Assembly (NCBI RefSeq): GCF_017798165.1
Contig: NZ_CP059068.1
Coordinates: 4,774,001 to 4,838,000 of the forward strand
Reading direction: 5' to 3'
DNA length: 64,000 bases
Origin: Rhodoferax sp. AJA081-3
GTDB lineage: Bacteria > Pseudomonadota > Gammaproteobacteria > Burkholderiales > Burkholderiaceae_C
This document shows positions 25,576-35,429 of this stretch, in pieces. A program made the translations under genes and the position numbers. Under the pieces are notes generated by a model. That model saw only the letters and a program-made list of their open reading frames with translations, made no database searches and was not told the DNA's origin. The stretch's first letter is position 1, and the number at the start of each line of letters is the position of its first letter.

Positions 25576-27873
25576 TTAACGCTTGGCCGCCACCCCCGCC
25601 CCCCGCACCTCCAGCCGCACCTCATCCAGCACCTGGCCTTTGGCATCCACGATCTGCACCACGTGCCGGCCCGGCCAGGGCAGCCACTGTGCCGATGTGC
25701 CTTTGGCAAACGGCTTGCCGTCCATCAGCCAGCGCAGGTTGTTGCCCTGGGCGGCAAAACTGACGCGCTGGTGTTTGGGGGGGATGTCGGGGTCCAGCGC
25801 AATGATGGTGCCGGTGGTGGGGGCGGTGATACGGGCGGCTTGCTGGGTGGCCTCTTTGGCAGAGGGGCTTGAGCCTTTTTGGCCTCTAGCCCCCGAATAA
25901 TATGACGCATTAGCTACTGAGTTGATAGCAAATGTGGTTTGCTGCGTGCCCTGTACAAACCACTCGGCCCGTGCCGCCTCCAGCGGCGTAGCGCCGCCCG
26001 CCTTGGCGCTGGGGTCGGCAAACTGCACGGCGGCCTGCACTACACCCGGCGGCGCCTTGGGTGGGCGGCTGGGCTGCTTGGCGTGCAGGTGGTTCATCAC
26101 CGCTGCCCAGATGGGTGCTGCACCCGTGGTGCCACTGACGTCCCACATGGGCGCGCCACTGGCATTGCCCACCCACACGCCCACCGTGTAGCGTTGCGAA
26201 TAACCCATGGCCCAGTTGTCGCGCATGTCCTTGCTGGTGCCGGTTTTGACGGCGCTCCAGAAGCGGGTGGCCAGCACACTGTCGGTGCCGAAGGTGCGGG
26301 CGCGGGCGTAGGGGTCGCTCAGGATGTCGCCGACGATAAAGGCGGCGCGTGGGTCCAGCGCCTGCACGGCGGGCCTCTTGGGCACAGGGGCGACCAGTGA
26401 CGTGGCGCTGACCCGCCCACCGTTTGCCAGGGCGCGGTAGGCATTCGTCAGGTTCAGCAGCGATACCTCGGCACTGCCCAGCGCCAGGCTATAGCCGTAG
26501 TAATCACCGCTTTCCTTGAAAGGAATGCCGAGTTTGACCAACTGCTTTTGAAACGCGTCGGGCGACACCATGATCAGGGTGCGCACAGAGGGCACATTCA
26601 GCGACGCGCCCAGCGCCGTGCGGGCCGACACCCAGCCCTTGAACTGGTGATCGTAGTTTTGCGGGATGTAGAGGCCGGCCGAGGTTTGTATTTGGGTGCC
26701 CGAGTCTTCCAGCAGCGACGCGGCGGTGATGCGCCGCTCGGCAATGGCCTGGCCAAACAGAAATGGCTTGAGGGTGGAGCCGGGCTGTCGCAGTGCGGTG
26801 ACACCATCCACCTCGGCGGCATTGCTGAGCGCGCCGGACGAGCCTACCCAGGCCAGCACCTCGCCCGTGGCGTTGTCCAGCACCACCAGTGCGCCGTCTT
26901 CGACATGGCGGCCCGCCAACTCACGCAGGTGCTGCTGCAGGGTTTGTACGGCAAAACGTTGCAGCGGGGCGTGCAGGCTGGTCTTGAACGTGCGGGGGAT
27001 AGGCGCAGGGGCCGGGCGGGTGGCTCCCTGCACCAGTTGCCGCGCCACATGGGGTGCGAAACCTTCGCTGGCCGCGTAGTCGCGCCGCTGCAGCACGGCG
27101 GTGGTGAACAGGTCCAGCGCCTCGCAGTCGGCCATACCCGTGCCGCGTTTGGTGCCGGCAGGTGCCAGACTCTGCAACACCGCGCAGGCCCTTTGCACCA
27201 CCTGGGCCTGCTTGGCGTTGGGGGCGCGCACCAGCGCGGCGGCCACCGCGGCCTCGCGTGCGTCCAGCCCATGGGGCGCCTTGTCAAACAGGGTCTGGCT
27301 CATGGCATCTATGCCTACCAGCTCGCCGCGGAACGGCACCAGGTTCAGGTAAGCCTCCAGGATCTGGTCCTTGCGCCAGCTGCGCTCCAGCACGCTGGCC
27401 GACACCGTCTGGCCAATCTTCTGCACCACGCTGCGCCCACCGGCATTGCGCTTCAAATCCTCGTCCAGCAAGCCGGCCAGCTGCATGGTGATGGTGGATG
27501 CACCGCGTGTTTTGGTGTTCCACAGGTTGGCCCAGGCGGCGCTGGTGGCGGCCTGCCAGTCGACACCGCTGTGTTCGTAAAAACGTTTGTCTTCCGACAA
27601 CACCAGCGCCGTGCGCAGCGCGGGTGATATGTCGGCCAGCGCCACCCATTGGCCGCGGCGCACCGTGGCATCGATGCGCAGGCGGTGCAGCACTTCGCCA
27701 TTGCGGTCCAGCACCAGAGTGTCCGATGGCTGGTAGCTGGAACGTGTTTGGTTAAATGTGGCTGTAGACCCCGTTGAATGGACGTGTATAGCTACTAACA
27801 ATATAGCAAATACCAGCCGAACACCGATGGGGCGATTGGCAAGGTAAGGGCGGTGGGTGTGCGGGGTTGGCAT
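25576..27873 (-). CDS. pbpC: penicillin-binding protein 1C (glycosyltransferase/transpeptidase)
   Basis: 765 residues from the ATG at 27873, close to the 770 of E. coli PbpC. A short hydrophobic anchor (about 18-30) is followed by the GT51 glycosyltransferase (Glu94 in SEDKRFYEH; RGASTITMQLAG). The penicillin-binding transpeptidase has Ser366 and Lys369 in GSTLKP, an SLN motif (GASLNVPS) and KTGTS. A C-terminal BiPBP_C-type domain ends the protein. It polymerises and cross-links peptidoglycan in the periplasm. The alpha-2-macroglobulin partner, adjacent in E. coli, is 14 kb away on the same strand. Two copies of the interspersed repeat lie within the coding sequence, encoding residues 22-38 (anchor) and 648-665 (linker). 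Confidence 0.92.
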   Translation of the reverse strand: MPTPHTHRPYLANRPIGVRLVFAILLVAIHVHSTGSTATFNQTRSSYQPSDTLVLDRNGEVLHRLRIDATVRRGQWVALADISPALRTALVLSEDKRFYEHSGVDWQAATSAAWANLWNTKTRGASTITMQLAGLLDEDLKRNAGGRSVVQKIGQTVSASVLERSWRKDQILEAYLNLVPFRGELVGIDAMSQTLFDKAPHGLDAREAAVAAALVRAPNAKQAQVVQRACAVLQSLAPAGTKRGTGMADCEALDLFTTAVLQRRDYAASEGFAPHVARQLVQGATRPAPAPIPRTFKTSLHAPLQRFAVQTLQQHLRELAGRHVEDGALVVLDNATGEVLAWVGSSGALSNAAEVDGVTALRQPGSTLKPFLFGQAIAERRITAASLLEDSGTQIQTSAGLYIPQNYDHQFKGWVSARTALGASLNVPSVRTLIMVSPDAFQKQLVKLGIPFKESGDYYGYSLALGSAEVSLLNLTNAYRALANGGRVSATSLVAPVPKRPAVQALDPRAAFIVGDILSDPYARARTFGTDSVLATRFWSAVKTGTSKDMRDNWAMGYSQRYTVGVWVGNASGAPMWDVSGTTGAAPIWAAVMNHLHAKQPSRPPKAPPGVVQAAVQFADPSAKAGGATPLEAARAEWFVQGTQQTTFAINSVANASYYSGARGQKGSSPSAKEATQQAARITAPTTGTIIALDPDIPPKHQRVSFAAQGNNLRWLMDGKPFAKGTSAQWLPWPGRHVVQIVDAKGQVLDEVRLEVRGAGVAAKR
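25881..25930 (+). repeat. short interspersed repeat, copy B, inside pbpC
   Basis: TAGCCCCCG, a 15-base spacer with AATATG, then TAGCTACTGAGTTGATAGCA. It lies within pbpC and, read in the gene's frame, encodes FAINSVANASYYSGARG in the linker before the C-terminal domain. Confidence 0.7.
27760..27808 (+). repeat. short interspersed repeat, copy C, inside pbpC 5' end
   Basis: The most diverged copy (TAGACCCCG, 15 bases, TAGCTACTAACAATATAGCA). Read in the pbpC frame it encodes FAILLVAIHVHSTGSTA, which makes up most of the hydrophobic membrane anchor. It uses the same orientation and reading frame as copy B. Confidence 0.65.
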
Positions 27874-28024
27874 GGTGCGGTGCCAGAGAATAGCGTGATT
27901 CCGCAGCCCGTTCACCGGCGTGTGTTGGGGCCGCAGCCCCTATCTTCTCGACAGCCTACAATTTTGGGCTCAACAGGTATATACCCACGATGGCTTTACC
28001 CAAAAGCCGCAGGAGGAGTCACCC

Positions 28025-29230
28025 ATGCAACACCCCACACTTTCCGCTACCAACCGAAACCCCGCACGGCGCAAGCTGGTCTGGCTGGCCGTGACCGCCT
28101 TGGTTGTTGTGGGTGGCACAGCAGCTTTTTTTGTCTCCAAGAATTCCGCAGCCCGTTCGGCCGATGCGGCCAAAAAAAATGCACCCGCCGTCACGCTGGA
28201 GTTCACCCCGGCTGACATTGCCAAGGTCGCCTTGCAGCCTCTGGTGCGCACCAGCAGTGTGTCGGGCACGCTGACACCCGTTACCCAGGCCGTGGTAAAA
28301 GCCACCGTGGCCGGTGAAGTGCGCAAAGTGCTGGTGCGCGAAGGCATGAATGTTAAACAGGGCGATGTGCTGGCCGAGCTGGACACCACCGACCTGCGCA
28401 CCCGGCTGGATGCGGCCCAGGCCGATCAGGCCGAGCGGCGCGCCAAGCTGGCCATTGCCGAGCGCAACCGCGACACCAACCAGGCCCTGCTGAAGCAGAA
28501 CTTCATCTCGCAAAGCGCCTTTGACCAACTGCTCAGCACCTACCAGGGTAGCGAGGCCGCCGTGCGCTGGAGCGATGCCCAGGTGCAGCTGGCCAAGAAG
28601 GCGATGGACGACGCCGTGGTGCGCGCCCCCATCAGCGGCACGGTGTCCAAACGCATGGTCAATGGGGGCGAGCGGGTGTTGCCCGACGCCGCCTTGGTGG
28701 CGATTGTGGATTTGTCACGCCTGGAGCTGGAGGCCTCTGTGCCCGCATCCGACATCGCCAGCATTGCGCTGGGCCAGGCCGTGCGTTTTACCGTGGACGG
28801 TTTTGGCGACCGCACGTTTGACGGCAAGGTGGAGCGCATCAACCCCGTGGCGGATGCCGGCTCGCGCGCCATCAAGCTCTTTGTGGCCGTGCCCAATACC
28901 AGCGGTTTGCTCAAGGGCGGCATGTTTGCCCAGGGGCAGATCACGCTGTCGCAATCCAAACCCGTGCCCGTGGTCCCCGCTACCGCGCTGTTTGAAGAGG
29001 CCGGACAAAATTATGTGTTCACTGTGGAGGCCGGCAAGATCGCCAAGAAGGCCGTGGGCCTGGGTGCGCGAGACGAGGTAAATGGCCTGGTCGAAGTGAA
29101 CAGCGGCCTGGCCCAGGGGGCGGATGTGGTCCGCGTGCGTATGGGCAGTCTGAAGGTGGGCGCCCCGGCCGTGGTGCGTGCCAATGCCGCACCGGCCGCA
29201 GTGCCCGCCAGCGCAGCCAAGCCCGCCTGA
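28025..29230 (+). CDS. RND efflux periplasmic adaptor (HlyD/MFP family)
   Basis: 401 residues from the ATG at 28025, preceded by the strong ribosome-binding site AGGAGGAG. An N-terminal membrane anchor (about 17-37) leads into barrel-sandwich, helical-hairpin and beta-barrel domains of a membrane fusion protein; GEVRKVLVREGMNVKQGDVLAEL is the lipoyl-type half and ISGTVSKRMVNGGERV the second half. It connects an inner-membrane RND pump with an outer-membrane channel in drug or solvent efflux. The pump gene follows by 16 bp. It diverges from pbpC across about 150 bp. Confidence 0.9.
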   Translation: MQHPTLSATNRNPARRKLVWLAVTALVVVGGTAAFFVSKNSAARSADAAKKNAPAVTLEFTPADIAKVALQPLVRTSSVSGTLTPVTQAVVKATVAGEVRKVLVREGMNVKQGDVLAELDTTDLRTRLDAAQADQAERRAKLAIAERNRDTNQALLKQNFISQSAFDQLLSTYQGSEAAVRWSDAQVQLAKKAMDDAVVRAPISGTVSKRMVNGGERVLPDAALVAIVDLSRLELEASVPASDIASIALGQAVRFTVDGFGDRTFDGKVERINPVADAGSRAIKLFVAVPNTSGLLKGGMFAQGQITLSQSKPVPVVPATALFEEAGQNYVFTVEAGKIAKKAVGLGARDEVNGLVEVNSGLAQGADVVRVRMGSLKVGAPAVVRANAAPAAVPASAAKPA

Positions 29231-29246
29231 GTAGAGGGAACACCTT

Positions 29247-32200
29247 ATGTGGATCACCAAAACCAGTATCAACCAGCCCGTCTTCGCCACCATGGTCATG
29301 CTGGCCCTGATGGTGCTGGGCGTTATCTCCTACAGCCGCCTGGGCGTGGAGCAGATGCCCGACATCCAGGTGCCCGGCATCTGGATGCAGGTGCGTTACC
29401 CCGGCGCATCGCCCGAACAGGTAGAGGCCGACCTGGTCAAGCCGCTGGAAGAGGCGGTCAACACCGTGAACGGCGTGCGCAATATCTTCAGCAACTCGCT
29501 GGAAGGCCGCGCCGAAATCTGGACCGAATTCGCGCTGTCCACCGACATGACCAAGGCCGTGCAGGACATGCGCGACAAGGTGGCGCAGATTCGACCCATG
29601 TTTCCGCGGGATGCCAAAGACCCGCTGATCGTGCGTGGCCAGTTTGACAATGCCGAGCCCACGGCCACCTTTGGCGTGTTGTCCAATACGCGCAGCATGC
29701 GCGAGTTGTCCACCTTTGCCGACCAGCAAATTGTCAAGCGCTTGCAGGGTGTGTCTGGTGTGGGCCAGGTGACGATGGGCGGCGCGGTGCAGCGCCAGGT
29801 GTCCATCTCGCTCAAGCCCCAGCAGATGCTGGCCTACCAGATTGGTGTGGACGAAATTGTTACTGCCGTCCGCCAGATCAACCAGGACATGCCGGCCGGT
29901 TCGCTGCGTGCCACCGAGCAGGAGCAGCTGGTGCGGGTAGAGGGCAAGCTCAAGAGTGTGGACGCCTTTCGCCACATCATCGTGGCGCGGCGCAACGGCA
30001 CAGCGGTCACGCTGGACCAGCTGGCCACCATCAAGGACGGTGAACGAGAGCTGCAGTCCATTGGCCGCATCAACGGCCAGCCCGCGCTGACCCTGAGCGT
30101 GTTCAAAACGCAGGATGCGAATCTGGTGGTGGTGGGTGACGACGTGGCCAAGGCGGTGGAGAACCTGCGCAAGCAGCTGCCGCCCGATGTGGAGATACGC
30201 CCCATCTCCGAGAACGCAAGTTACGTCAAGAAGTCACTGGCTAGCGTCAAAAGCACCATTGTGGAAGGCGGCCTGCTGACCATCCTGATCGTGTTTTTGT
30301 TCCTGCACTCGTGGCGCAGCACCATCATCACCGGCATCACACTGCCGATCTCGGTGGTGTCCACCTTTATCGCCATGTATGCCTTTGGCTTCACCATCAA
30401 CGCGGTGACGCTGATGGCCTTGTCGCTGTGTATCGGCCTGCTGATTGACGACGCGATTGTGGTGCGCGAAAACATCGTGCGCCACGTGGGCATGGGCAAG
30501 GACCATGTGACTGCGGCCCGCGACGGTACCCAAGAGATTGGCCTGGCCGTGCTGGCTACCACGCTGGCCATCTGCGCGGTGTTTATCCCCGTGGCCTTCA
30601 TGACCGGCATCATCGGCAAGATCTTTTTTCAGTTTGGCATTACCGTCACCGTGGCGGTGCTGGTGTCGCTGTTTGTCAGCTTCACGCTGGACCCGATGCT
30701 GTCATCGGTGTGGAAAGACCCGGTGGAGTCGCGCTTCAGCTGGGCACCCTGGTTGGGCCGTTTGATGGAGCGGGTGGAGCACCGGGTGGATTGGCTACAC
30801 GTCGTCTACGGGCGCCTGCTGGAGCGCACGCTGGTGCGCCGCAAGACCACGCTGGCCGTGGCGGCCGCCATTTTTGCGGCCAGCCTGGGACTGGTGCCGC
30901 TGGTGGGTGGTGAATTCATGCCCAAGACCGACCAGGGTGTGTTCGCCCTTAAGATCAAGACGCCGGTGGGCACCAGCCTGCTCTATACCGACAACAAGGT
31001 GCGCCAGGTGGAGCAGGCCATCAAGGAGTTCCCTGAGATCGAGCTGGTCAGCACCACGGTGGGTAACAACAACCGCAACGAGGCCGAGTTGCTGATCAAG
31101 CTGGTAGACAAACGCACTACCGTGCGGCGCAGCCAGAAAGAGGTAGAGACCGCGGTACGGGAGCGTCTGAAAAGCATTCCCGGCATAGAACCTTCGCTGG
31201 GCTTTGACAAGCCCATCTGGATCAACCTGATCGGCCCTGCCTCTGCGGAGCTGCCCAAGCTGCTGGACGATGTCATGGGCCAGATACGTGCGGTGCCGGG
31301 CATTGTGGACCTGGAGCACAGCCTGCAGGCCGCCAACCCTGCGGTCATCATCAAGGTCAACCAGGCGGCGGCCAGTGACCTGGGTCTGTCGCTGGAGCGT
31401 GTGGGCAGTGCGCTGCGCCCCTTTGTCAATGGCGACCAGGTCAGCAACTGGCTGGCGCCCGATGGCCAGAACTACGAGGTGAATGTGCAACTGCCCCCAT
31501 CGGGCCGGCAAAAGCTTTCAGATCTGGGCGACTTGTACATCTCCACCAGCCGGGTGGATGCCAACGGCACACCCATCATGGTGCCGCTGCGCCAGGTGGT
31601 GGAATTCATCCCATCAACCAGCCCGCAGGTCATCAAACGCCAGAACCTGGAGCGCCGCGTGGGCATCTACGCGAATGTGGAAGGTCGCCCCACAGGCGAC
31701 GCGGCTAAGGAGGTGAAGAAGGTGGTGCAGGCCATCAACCTGCCCCAAGGCTACCGGTTTGACATCAAGGGCGAGGCCGAGCAGAACGACGAGGCCGGCG
31801 CCGCCGCCATGGTGGCCATGGTGCTGGCGGTGATCTTCATCTACTTCATCCTGGCGTCACAATTTGCCAGCTTCTTGCAGCCCATCGCCATCATGGCCTC
31901 GCTGCCGTTCACACTGGTGGGTGTGATGGCGGCGTTGATATTGACGGGCTCCACGTTGAACCTGTTCTCCATCATCGGCTTCATCATGCTGATGGGCCTG
32001 GTGGTGAAGAACGCGATTTTGCTTGTGGACTTTGCCAACCAGTCGCAGCGTGAGGGCCTCAACCAGCATGACGCCGTGTTGCGTGCCGGCCAGGTGCGGC
32101 TGCGGCCCATCATCATGACCACGCTGGCCATGATTTTTGGCATGTTGCCCATGGCCATTGGCTGGGGGGAGGGCAGTGAGGCTCAGGCGCCAATGGGCCG

Positions 32201-32354
32201 CGCGGTCATTGGCGGGCTGATCACCAGCACCCTGCTGACGCTGGTCGTGGTGCCGGTGTTGTATACCTACCTGGACAACCTGCCACGCTGGTTCAAACGC
32301 CGGTTTGGGGCGCAAAAAACGGGCGTGGAGCCTGCGGCAGCGCCCCTGGCATAG
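29247..32354 (+). CDS. RND efflux pump inner-membrane subunit (HAE1/AcrB family)
   Basis: 1035 residues, usual for AcrB/MdtB-type pumps. The first helix (PVFATMVMLALMVLGVISY) is followed by the porter domain, then helices 2-6, including the proton-relay aspartates in LLIDDAIVVREN (TM4). A second periplasmic domain and helices 8-12 (LVVKNAILLVDFANQ) follow. It uses the proton gradient to expel drugs or toxic compounds with the adaptor encoded just upstream. No outer-membrane factor (TolC/OprM type) is encoded here, so the system probably borrows one from elsewhere. No linked regulator is seen. Confidence 0.93.
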   Translation: MWITKTSINQPVFATMVMLALMVLGVISYSRLGVEQMPDIQVPGIWMQVRYPGASPEQVEADLVKPLEEAVNTVNGVRNIFSNSLEGRAEIWTEFALSTDMTKAVQDMRDKVAQIRPMFPRDAKDPLIVRGQFDNAEPTATFGVLSNTRSMRELSTFADQQIVKRLQGVSGVGQVTMGGAVQRQVSISLKPQQMLAYQIGVDEIVTAVRQINQDMPAGSLRATEQEQLVRVEGKLKSVDAFRHIIVARRNGTAVTLDQLATIKDGERELQSIGRINGQPALTLSVFKTQDANLVVVGDDVAKAVENLRKQLPPDVEIRPISENASYVKKSLASVKSTIVEGGLLTILIVFLFLHSWRSTIITGITLPISVVSTFIAMYAFGFTINAVTLMALSLCIGLLIDDAIVVRENIVRHVGMGKDHVTAARDGTQEIGLAVLATTLAICAVFIPVAFMTGIIGKIFFQFGITVTVAVLVSLFVSFTLDPMLSSVWKDPVESRFSWAPWLGRLMERVEHRVDWLHVVYGRLLERTLVRRKTTLAVAAAIFAASLGLVPLVGGEFMPKTDQGVFALKIKTPVGTSLLYTDNKVRQVEQAIKEFPEIELVSTTVGNNNRNEAELLIKLVDKRTTVRRSQKEVETAVRERLKSIPGIEPSLGFDKPIWINLIGPASAELPKLLDDVMGQIRAVPGIVDLEHSLQAANPAVIIKVNQAAASDLGLSLERVGSALRPFVNGDQVSNWLAPDGQNYEVNVQLPPSGRQKLSDLGDLYISTSRVDANGTPIMVPLRQVVEFIPSTSPQVIKRQNLERRVGIYANVEGRPTGDAAKEVKKVVQAINLPQGYRFDIKGEAEQNDEAGAAAMVAMVLAVIFIYFILASQFASFLQPIAIMASLPFTLVGVMAALILTGSTLNLFSIIGFIMLMGLVVKNAILLVDFANQSQREGLNQHDAVLRAGQVRLRPIIMTTLAMIFGMLPMAIGWGEGSEAQAPMGRAVIGGLITSTLLTLVVVPVLYTYLDNLPRWFKRRFGAQKTGVEPAAAPLA

Positions 32355-32397
32355 GGTTGGTACGGGCCGTGCTTGCCCGGTACAAACCACTACGAAT

Positions 32398-32418
32398 GGG
32401 CGCGCGAATCGCGCGCCC
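32398..32418. terminator. GC-rich hairpin after the RND operon
   Basis: GGGCGCGCG-AAT-CGCGCGCCC is a perfect 9-bp inverted repeat in the 84-base gap between the RND pump gene and yejA. No U-run follows, so it may be a Rho-independent terminator of weak type or an mRNA-stabilising hairpin. Confidence 0.5.
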
Positions 32419-32438
32419 TATGCACTACCATACGCGCC

Positions 32439-34382
32439 ATGCTAAATATCCCCACTCGTATCGGGTCGGGCTTTGTCGGTGTTTGCCTTTCTCTCACAAT
32501 GAGTCTGGCCCTGGGCGCTACCCCTGCCTTTGCCGCATCCGCAGCCCCGGTTTCATCCAAACCGCCTCTGATAAAAGCGCCAGTAGCACCTATTCAAACG
32601 GGTGTCTGGACACACGCCATATCGGCCTATGTGCCGCCCAAGTACCCGGCCGACTTCAAACACTTTGAGTACGTCAAACCGGACGCACCCAAGGGCGGCA
32701 CGCTGAACCTGAAACAGCCGGACCGGCGCACCAGCTTCGACAAGTTCAATCCGTTCACTACTCGGGGTAACGCACCGGCCGCGATGAAGATATTCGTATT
32801 CGAGTCGCTGGCCATCCGGTCCATGGACGAACCTTTGGCGATGTATGGCCTGCTGGCCGAATCGTTTTTTGTCGCGCCCGACCTGTCATCCATATCGTTT
32901 CGCATAAACCCCAAAGCGAGGTTTAGTAACGGCGATGCGGTCACTCCCAAGGACGTTGTCTACTCGTTGGAGCGGCTCAAGAGCAAGGAAGCAGGGCCCG
33001 ACACCCAGGCCGAAGTAGCGGACCTGGAACGCGCTGTAGTGGTGGATGAACGCACGGTGCGTATTGACCTGTCGGCCAAGTCTGTGAACGCGGTTTTTGC
33101 CGCGGGAAGCATGTGGGTTTTTTCGCACAAATGGGGTGCCGGCAAGAAGTTTGACGAGGTGGTGACCGATGAGCCGATCGCTACCGGCGCCTATGTCATC
33201 GATACCTATGAAATGCCCAGCCGTATCGTTTTTAAACGTACCACAGACTATTGGGGCAAAGACCTTCCCTCGCGCAGCGGCCACTTCAACTTTGACCGGG
33301 TGCGTTACCGCATGTACAGCGACCATGCGGTAGCTTGGGAGGCCTTCAAAGCGGGTGAGTTTGATATCTTCAAGGACTATCGTGCTAGTTCCTGGGTGCG
33401 CAAACATAAAGGCCCCAAGTGGGACAACGGCACCCTGATCAAAAAAGCATTTAAGACTGAGACTGGTCAGGGCTTGCAGTCCTTGAACCTGAACACGCGC
33501 CGCCCCCTGTTTCAAGACATTCGGGTGCGCGAGGCGCTTATGCTGGCATGGGACTTTGACCGATACAACCAGTACGGCACGTTTACCCACAGCTACAGCG
33601 TTTTCAACAACTCCCAATTTGCCGCCACCGGCACGCCGTCTGCTGAGGAGCTGGCGCTGCTGGAGCCTTTCCGTGCCGAGTTACCACCCCGAGTCTTTGG
33701 TCCTGCATTTGTGCCGCCGGATAACCTAACTAGTCCCAATGCTTTGCGGGAGCACCTGCGCAAGGCACGGGACCTGTTGGCGCAAGCGGGATGGAAAGTT
33801 GCCACCGACGGCAAATTACGCAATGCCAAAGGTGAGGCGTTTGAATTCGAGTACATGTCGTCTAACCTGCCCGGCACTTTGATTGACTACCAGCGCAACC
33901 TGGAAAAACTGGGCATCAGCATGAAAGAGCGCATCGTCGACTTTGCCTTGTTCCGCCGACGGTTGGAGCAATATGACTTTGATCTCATCATCATTGTGGA
34001 GCCCGACTTCACTCTTCCCAACGCTGCGGAATTGGCTTCGCTCTATGGCAGCAAGTCGGCAGATGAACCTGGAAACAACAACGCCCGTGGTGTGAAGAGC
34101 CGTGCCGTGGATGCATTGACCGAGCGTATAGGCGCGGCGACCAATCTGGACGAACTACGCACTGCCACGCGGGCCTTTGACCGGGTCGTGATGTGGAATT
34201 TTTGGCAAGTGCCACAGATATTCGTGGCCGAAGAGCAAATCTCGTACCGCAACCGCTTTGGCATGCCCAAGACGCAGGCCAAGGTTTTTTCTGCAGACAA
34301 TTTCCTCGAAGCCAGTACACCTCCATGGCCCCTGTGGACCTGGTGGAACCAAGAACCCGGCGACGCCGCACCGCGGAAGTAA
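32439..34382 (+). CDS. yejA: peptide/microcin C ABC importer, periplasmic binding protein YejA
   Basis: 647 residues from the ATG at 32439, which starts a signal peptide (residues about 1-33, ending AFAASA); the frame extends upstream without homology. The large family-5 binding fold is typical of YejA: HFEYVKPDAPKGGTLNLK, then FDKFNPFTTRGN and the FESLAIRSMDEP segment. It binds oligopeptides, including microcin C in E. coli, and delivers them to YejBEF. It is the first gene of yejABEF, with six bases before yejB. Confidence 0.93.
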   Translation: MLNIPTRIGSGFVGVCLSLTMSLALGATPAFAASAAPVSSKPPLIKAPVAPIQTGVWTHAISAYVPPKYPADFKHFEYVKPDAPKGGTLNLKQPDRRTSFDKFNPFTTRGNAPAAMKIFVFESLAIRSMDEPLAMYGLLAESFFVAPDLSSISFRINPKARFSNGDAVTPKDVVYSLERLKSKEAGPDTQAEVADLERAVVVDERTVRIDLSAKSVNAVFAAGSMWVFSHKWGAGKKFDEVVTDEPIATGAYVIDTYEMPSRIVFKRTTDYWGKDLPSRSGHFNFDRVRYRMYSDHAVAWEAFKAGEFDIFKDYRASSWVRKHKGPKWDNGTLIKKAFKTETGQGLQSLNLNTRRPLFQDIRVREALMLAWDFDRYNQYGTFTHSYSVFNNSQFAATGTPSAEELALLEPFRAELPPRVFGPAFVPPDNLTSPNALREHLRKARDLLAQAGWKVATDGKLRNAKGEAFEFEYMSSNLPGTLIDYQRNLEKLGISMKERIVDFALFRRRLEQYDFDLIIIVEPDFTLPNAAELASLYGSKSADEPGNNNARGVKSRAVDALTERIGAATNLDELRTATRAFDRVVMWNFWQVPQIFVAEEQISYRNRFGMPKTQAKVFSADNFLEASTPPWPLWTWWNQEPGDAAPRK

Positions 34383-34388
34383 CACAGC

Positions 34389-35429
34389 ATGTTTGCCTAT
34401 CTTTTTAAACGACTCCTGCTGATGGTGCCCACGCTGCTGGGTGTGCTGACAGTGACTTTTATCGTGATCCAGTTTGTACCCGGCGGGCCGGTAGAGCAAG
34501 TGATGGCCGAAGCCCGTGCTTCGCAGAAGGGCGGTGACGGTGGTGGATCCTACAAGGCTGGCCGCGATATCAGCAAGAAGCAGATGGAGGAACTGAAGAA
34601 GCTGTACGGCTTTGACAAGCCCGCACATGTGCGCTATTTCGAAATGCTCAGTAACTTTGCACGCTTCGACCTGGGTCGCAGCTTCATGCAGAACAAGGAT
34701 GTCTGGACCCTGATCAAGGACAAACTGCCGGTCTCCATTAGCCTGGGTTTGTGGGCCTTTTTGATCTCGTATCTGATATCCATTCCCATGGGCATCACCA
34801 AGGCGGTGCGCGAAGGCAGTGCATTTGACAATGTGACCACCTTGCTCGTGTTGGTAGGCTTTGCCATTCCAGGTTTTGTGCTGGGTGTGTTGCTGATCGT
34901 GTTGTTTGCCGGTGGTTCGTTCTGGGATGTATTGCCGCTGCGTGGCCTCACCTCCGACAACTGGGCCGACCTCACCTGGGGTGGCAAGATAAAAGACTAC
35001 TTCTGGCATCTGGCCATGCCACTGACCTGTCTGACCATTGGTAGTTTTGCGACCATCACCTTGCTGACCAAAAACACCTTTGTGGAAGAGATCCGCAAAC
35101 AATATGTATTGGTGGCCCGCGCCAAGGGCTTGAGCCAAGACCGCGTGCTCTACAAACATATCTTCCGCAACGCATTGATCCCGCTGGTGACCGGTTTGCC
35201 TGCGGCGTTCATTGGCGCTTTTTTTGCCGGCTCGGTGTTGATCGAAACCCTGTTTTCGTTGGATGGCCTGGGCTTGCTCGGTTATGAGGCGGTGATTCGC
35301 CGTGACTACCCCGTAGTGCTGGGCTCCCTGTATGTCTTTACCTTGCTAGGTCTGGTGGTGAAATTGGTGGCGGATATGTTGTACGTGGTTGTTGACCCAC
35401 GGGTGCAGTTTGAGGCGGTGTCACGATGA
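34389..35429 (+). CDS. yejB: ABC importer permease YejB
   Basis: 346 residues, a DppB-type permease with six hydrophobic helices. The N-terminal TM1 is followed by a periplasmic loop, and the cytoplasmic EAA motif reads RAKGLSQDRVLYKHIFRNALIPL. It forms half of the membrane channel of the Yej peptide importer. Its stop overlaps the yejE start by four bases (ATGA), implying translational coupling. Confidence 0.93.
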   Translation: MFAYLFKRLLLMVPTLLGVLTVTFIVIQFVPGGPVEQVMAEARASQKGGDGGGSYKAGRDISKKQMEELKKLYGFDKPAHVRYFEMLSNFARFDLGRSFMQNKDVWTLIKDKLPVSISLGLWAFLISYLISIPMGITKAVREGSAFDNVTTLLVLVGFAIPGFVLGVLLIVLFAGGSFWDVLPLRGLTSDNWADLTWGGKIKDYFWHLAMPLTCLTIGSFATITLLTKNTFVEEIRKQYVLVARAKGLSQDRVLYKHIFRNALIPLVTGLPAAFIGAFFAGSVLIETLFSLDGLGLLGYEAVIRRDYPVVLGSLYVFTLLGLVVKLVADMLYVVVDPRVQFEAVSR

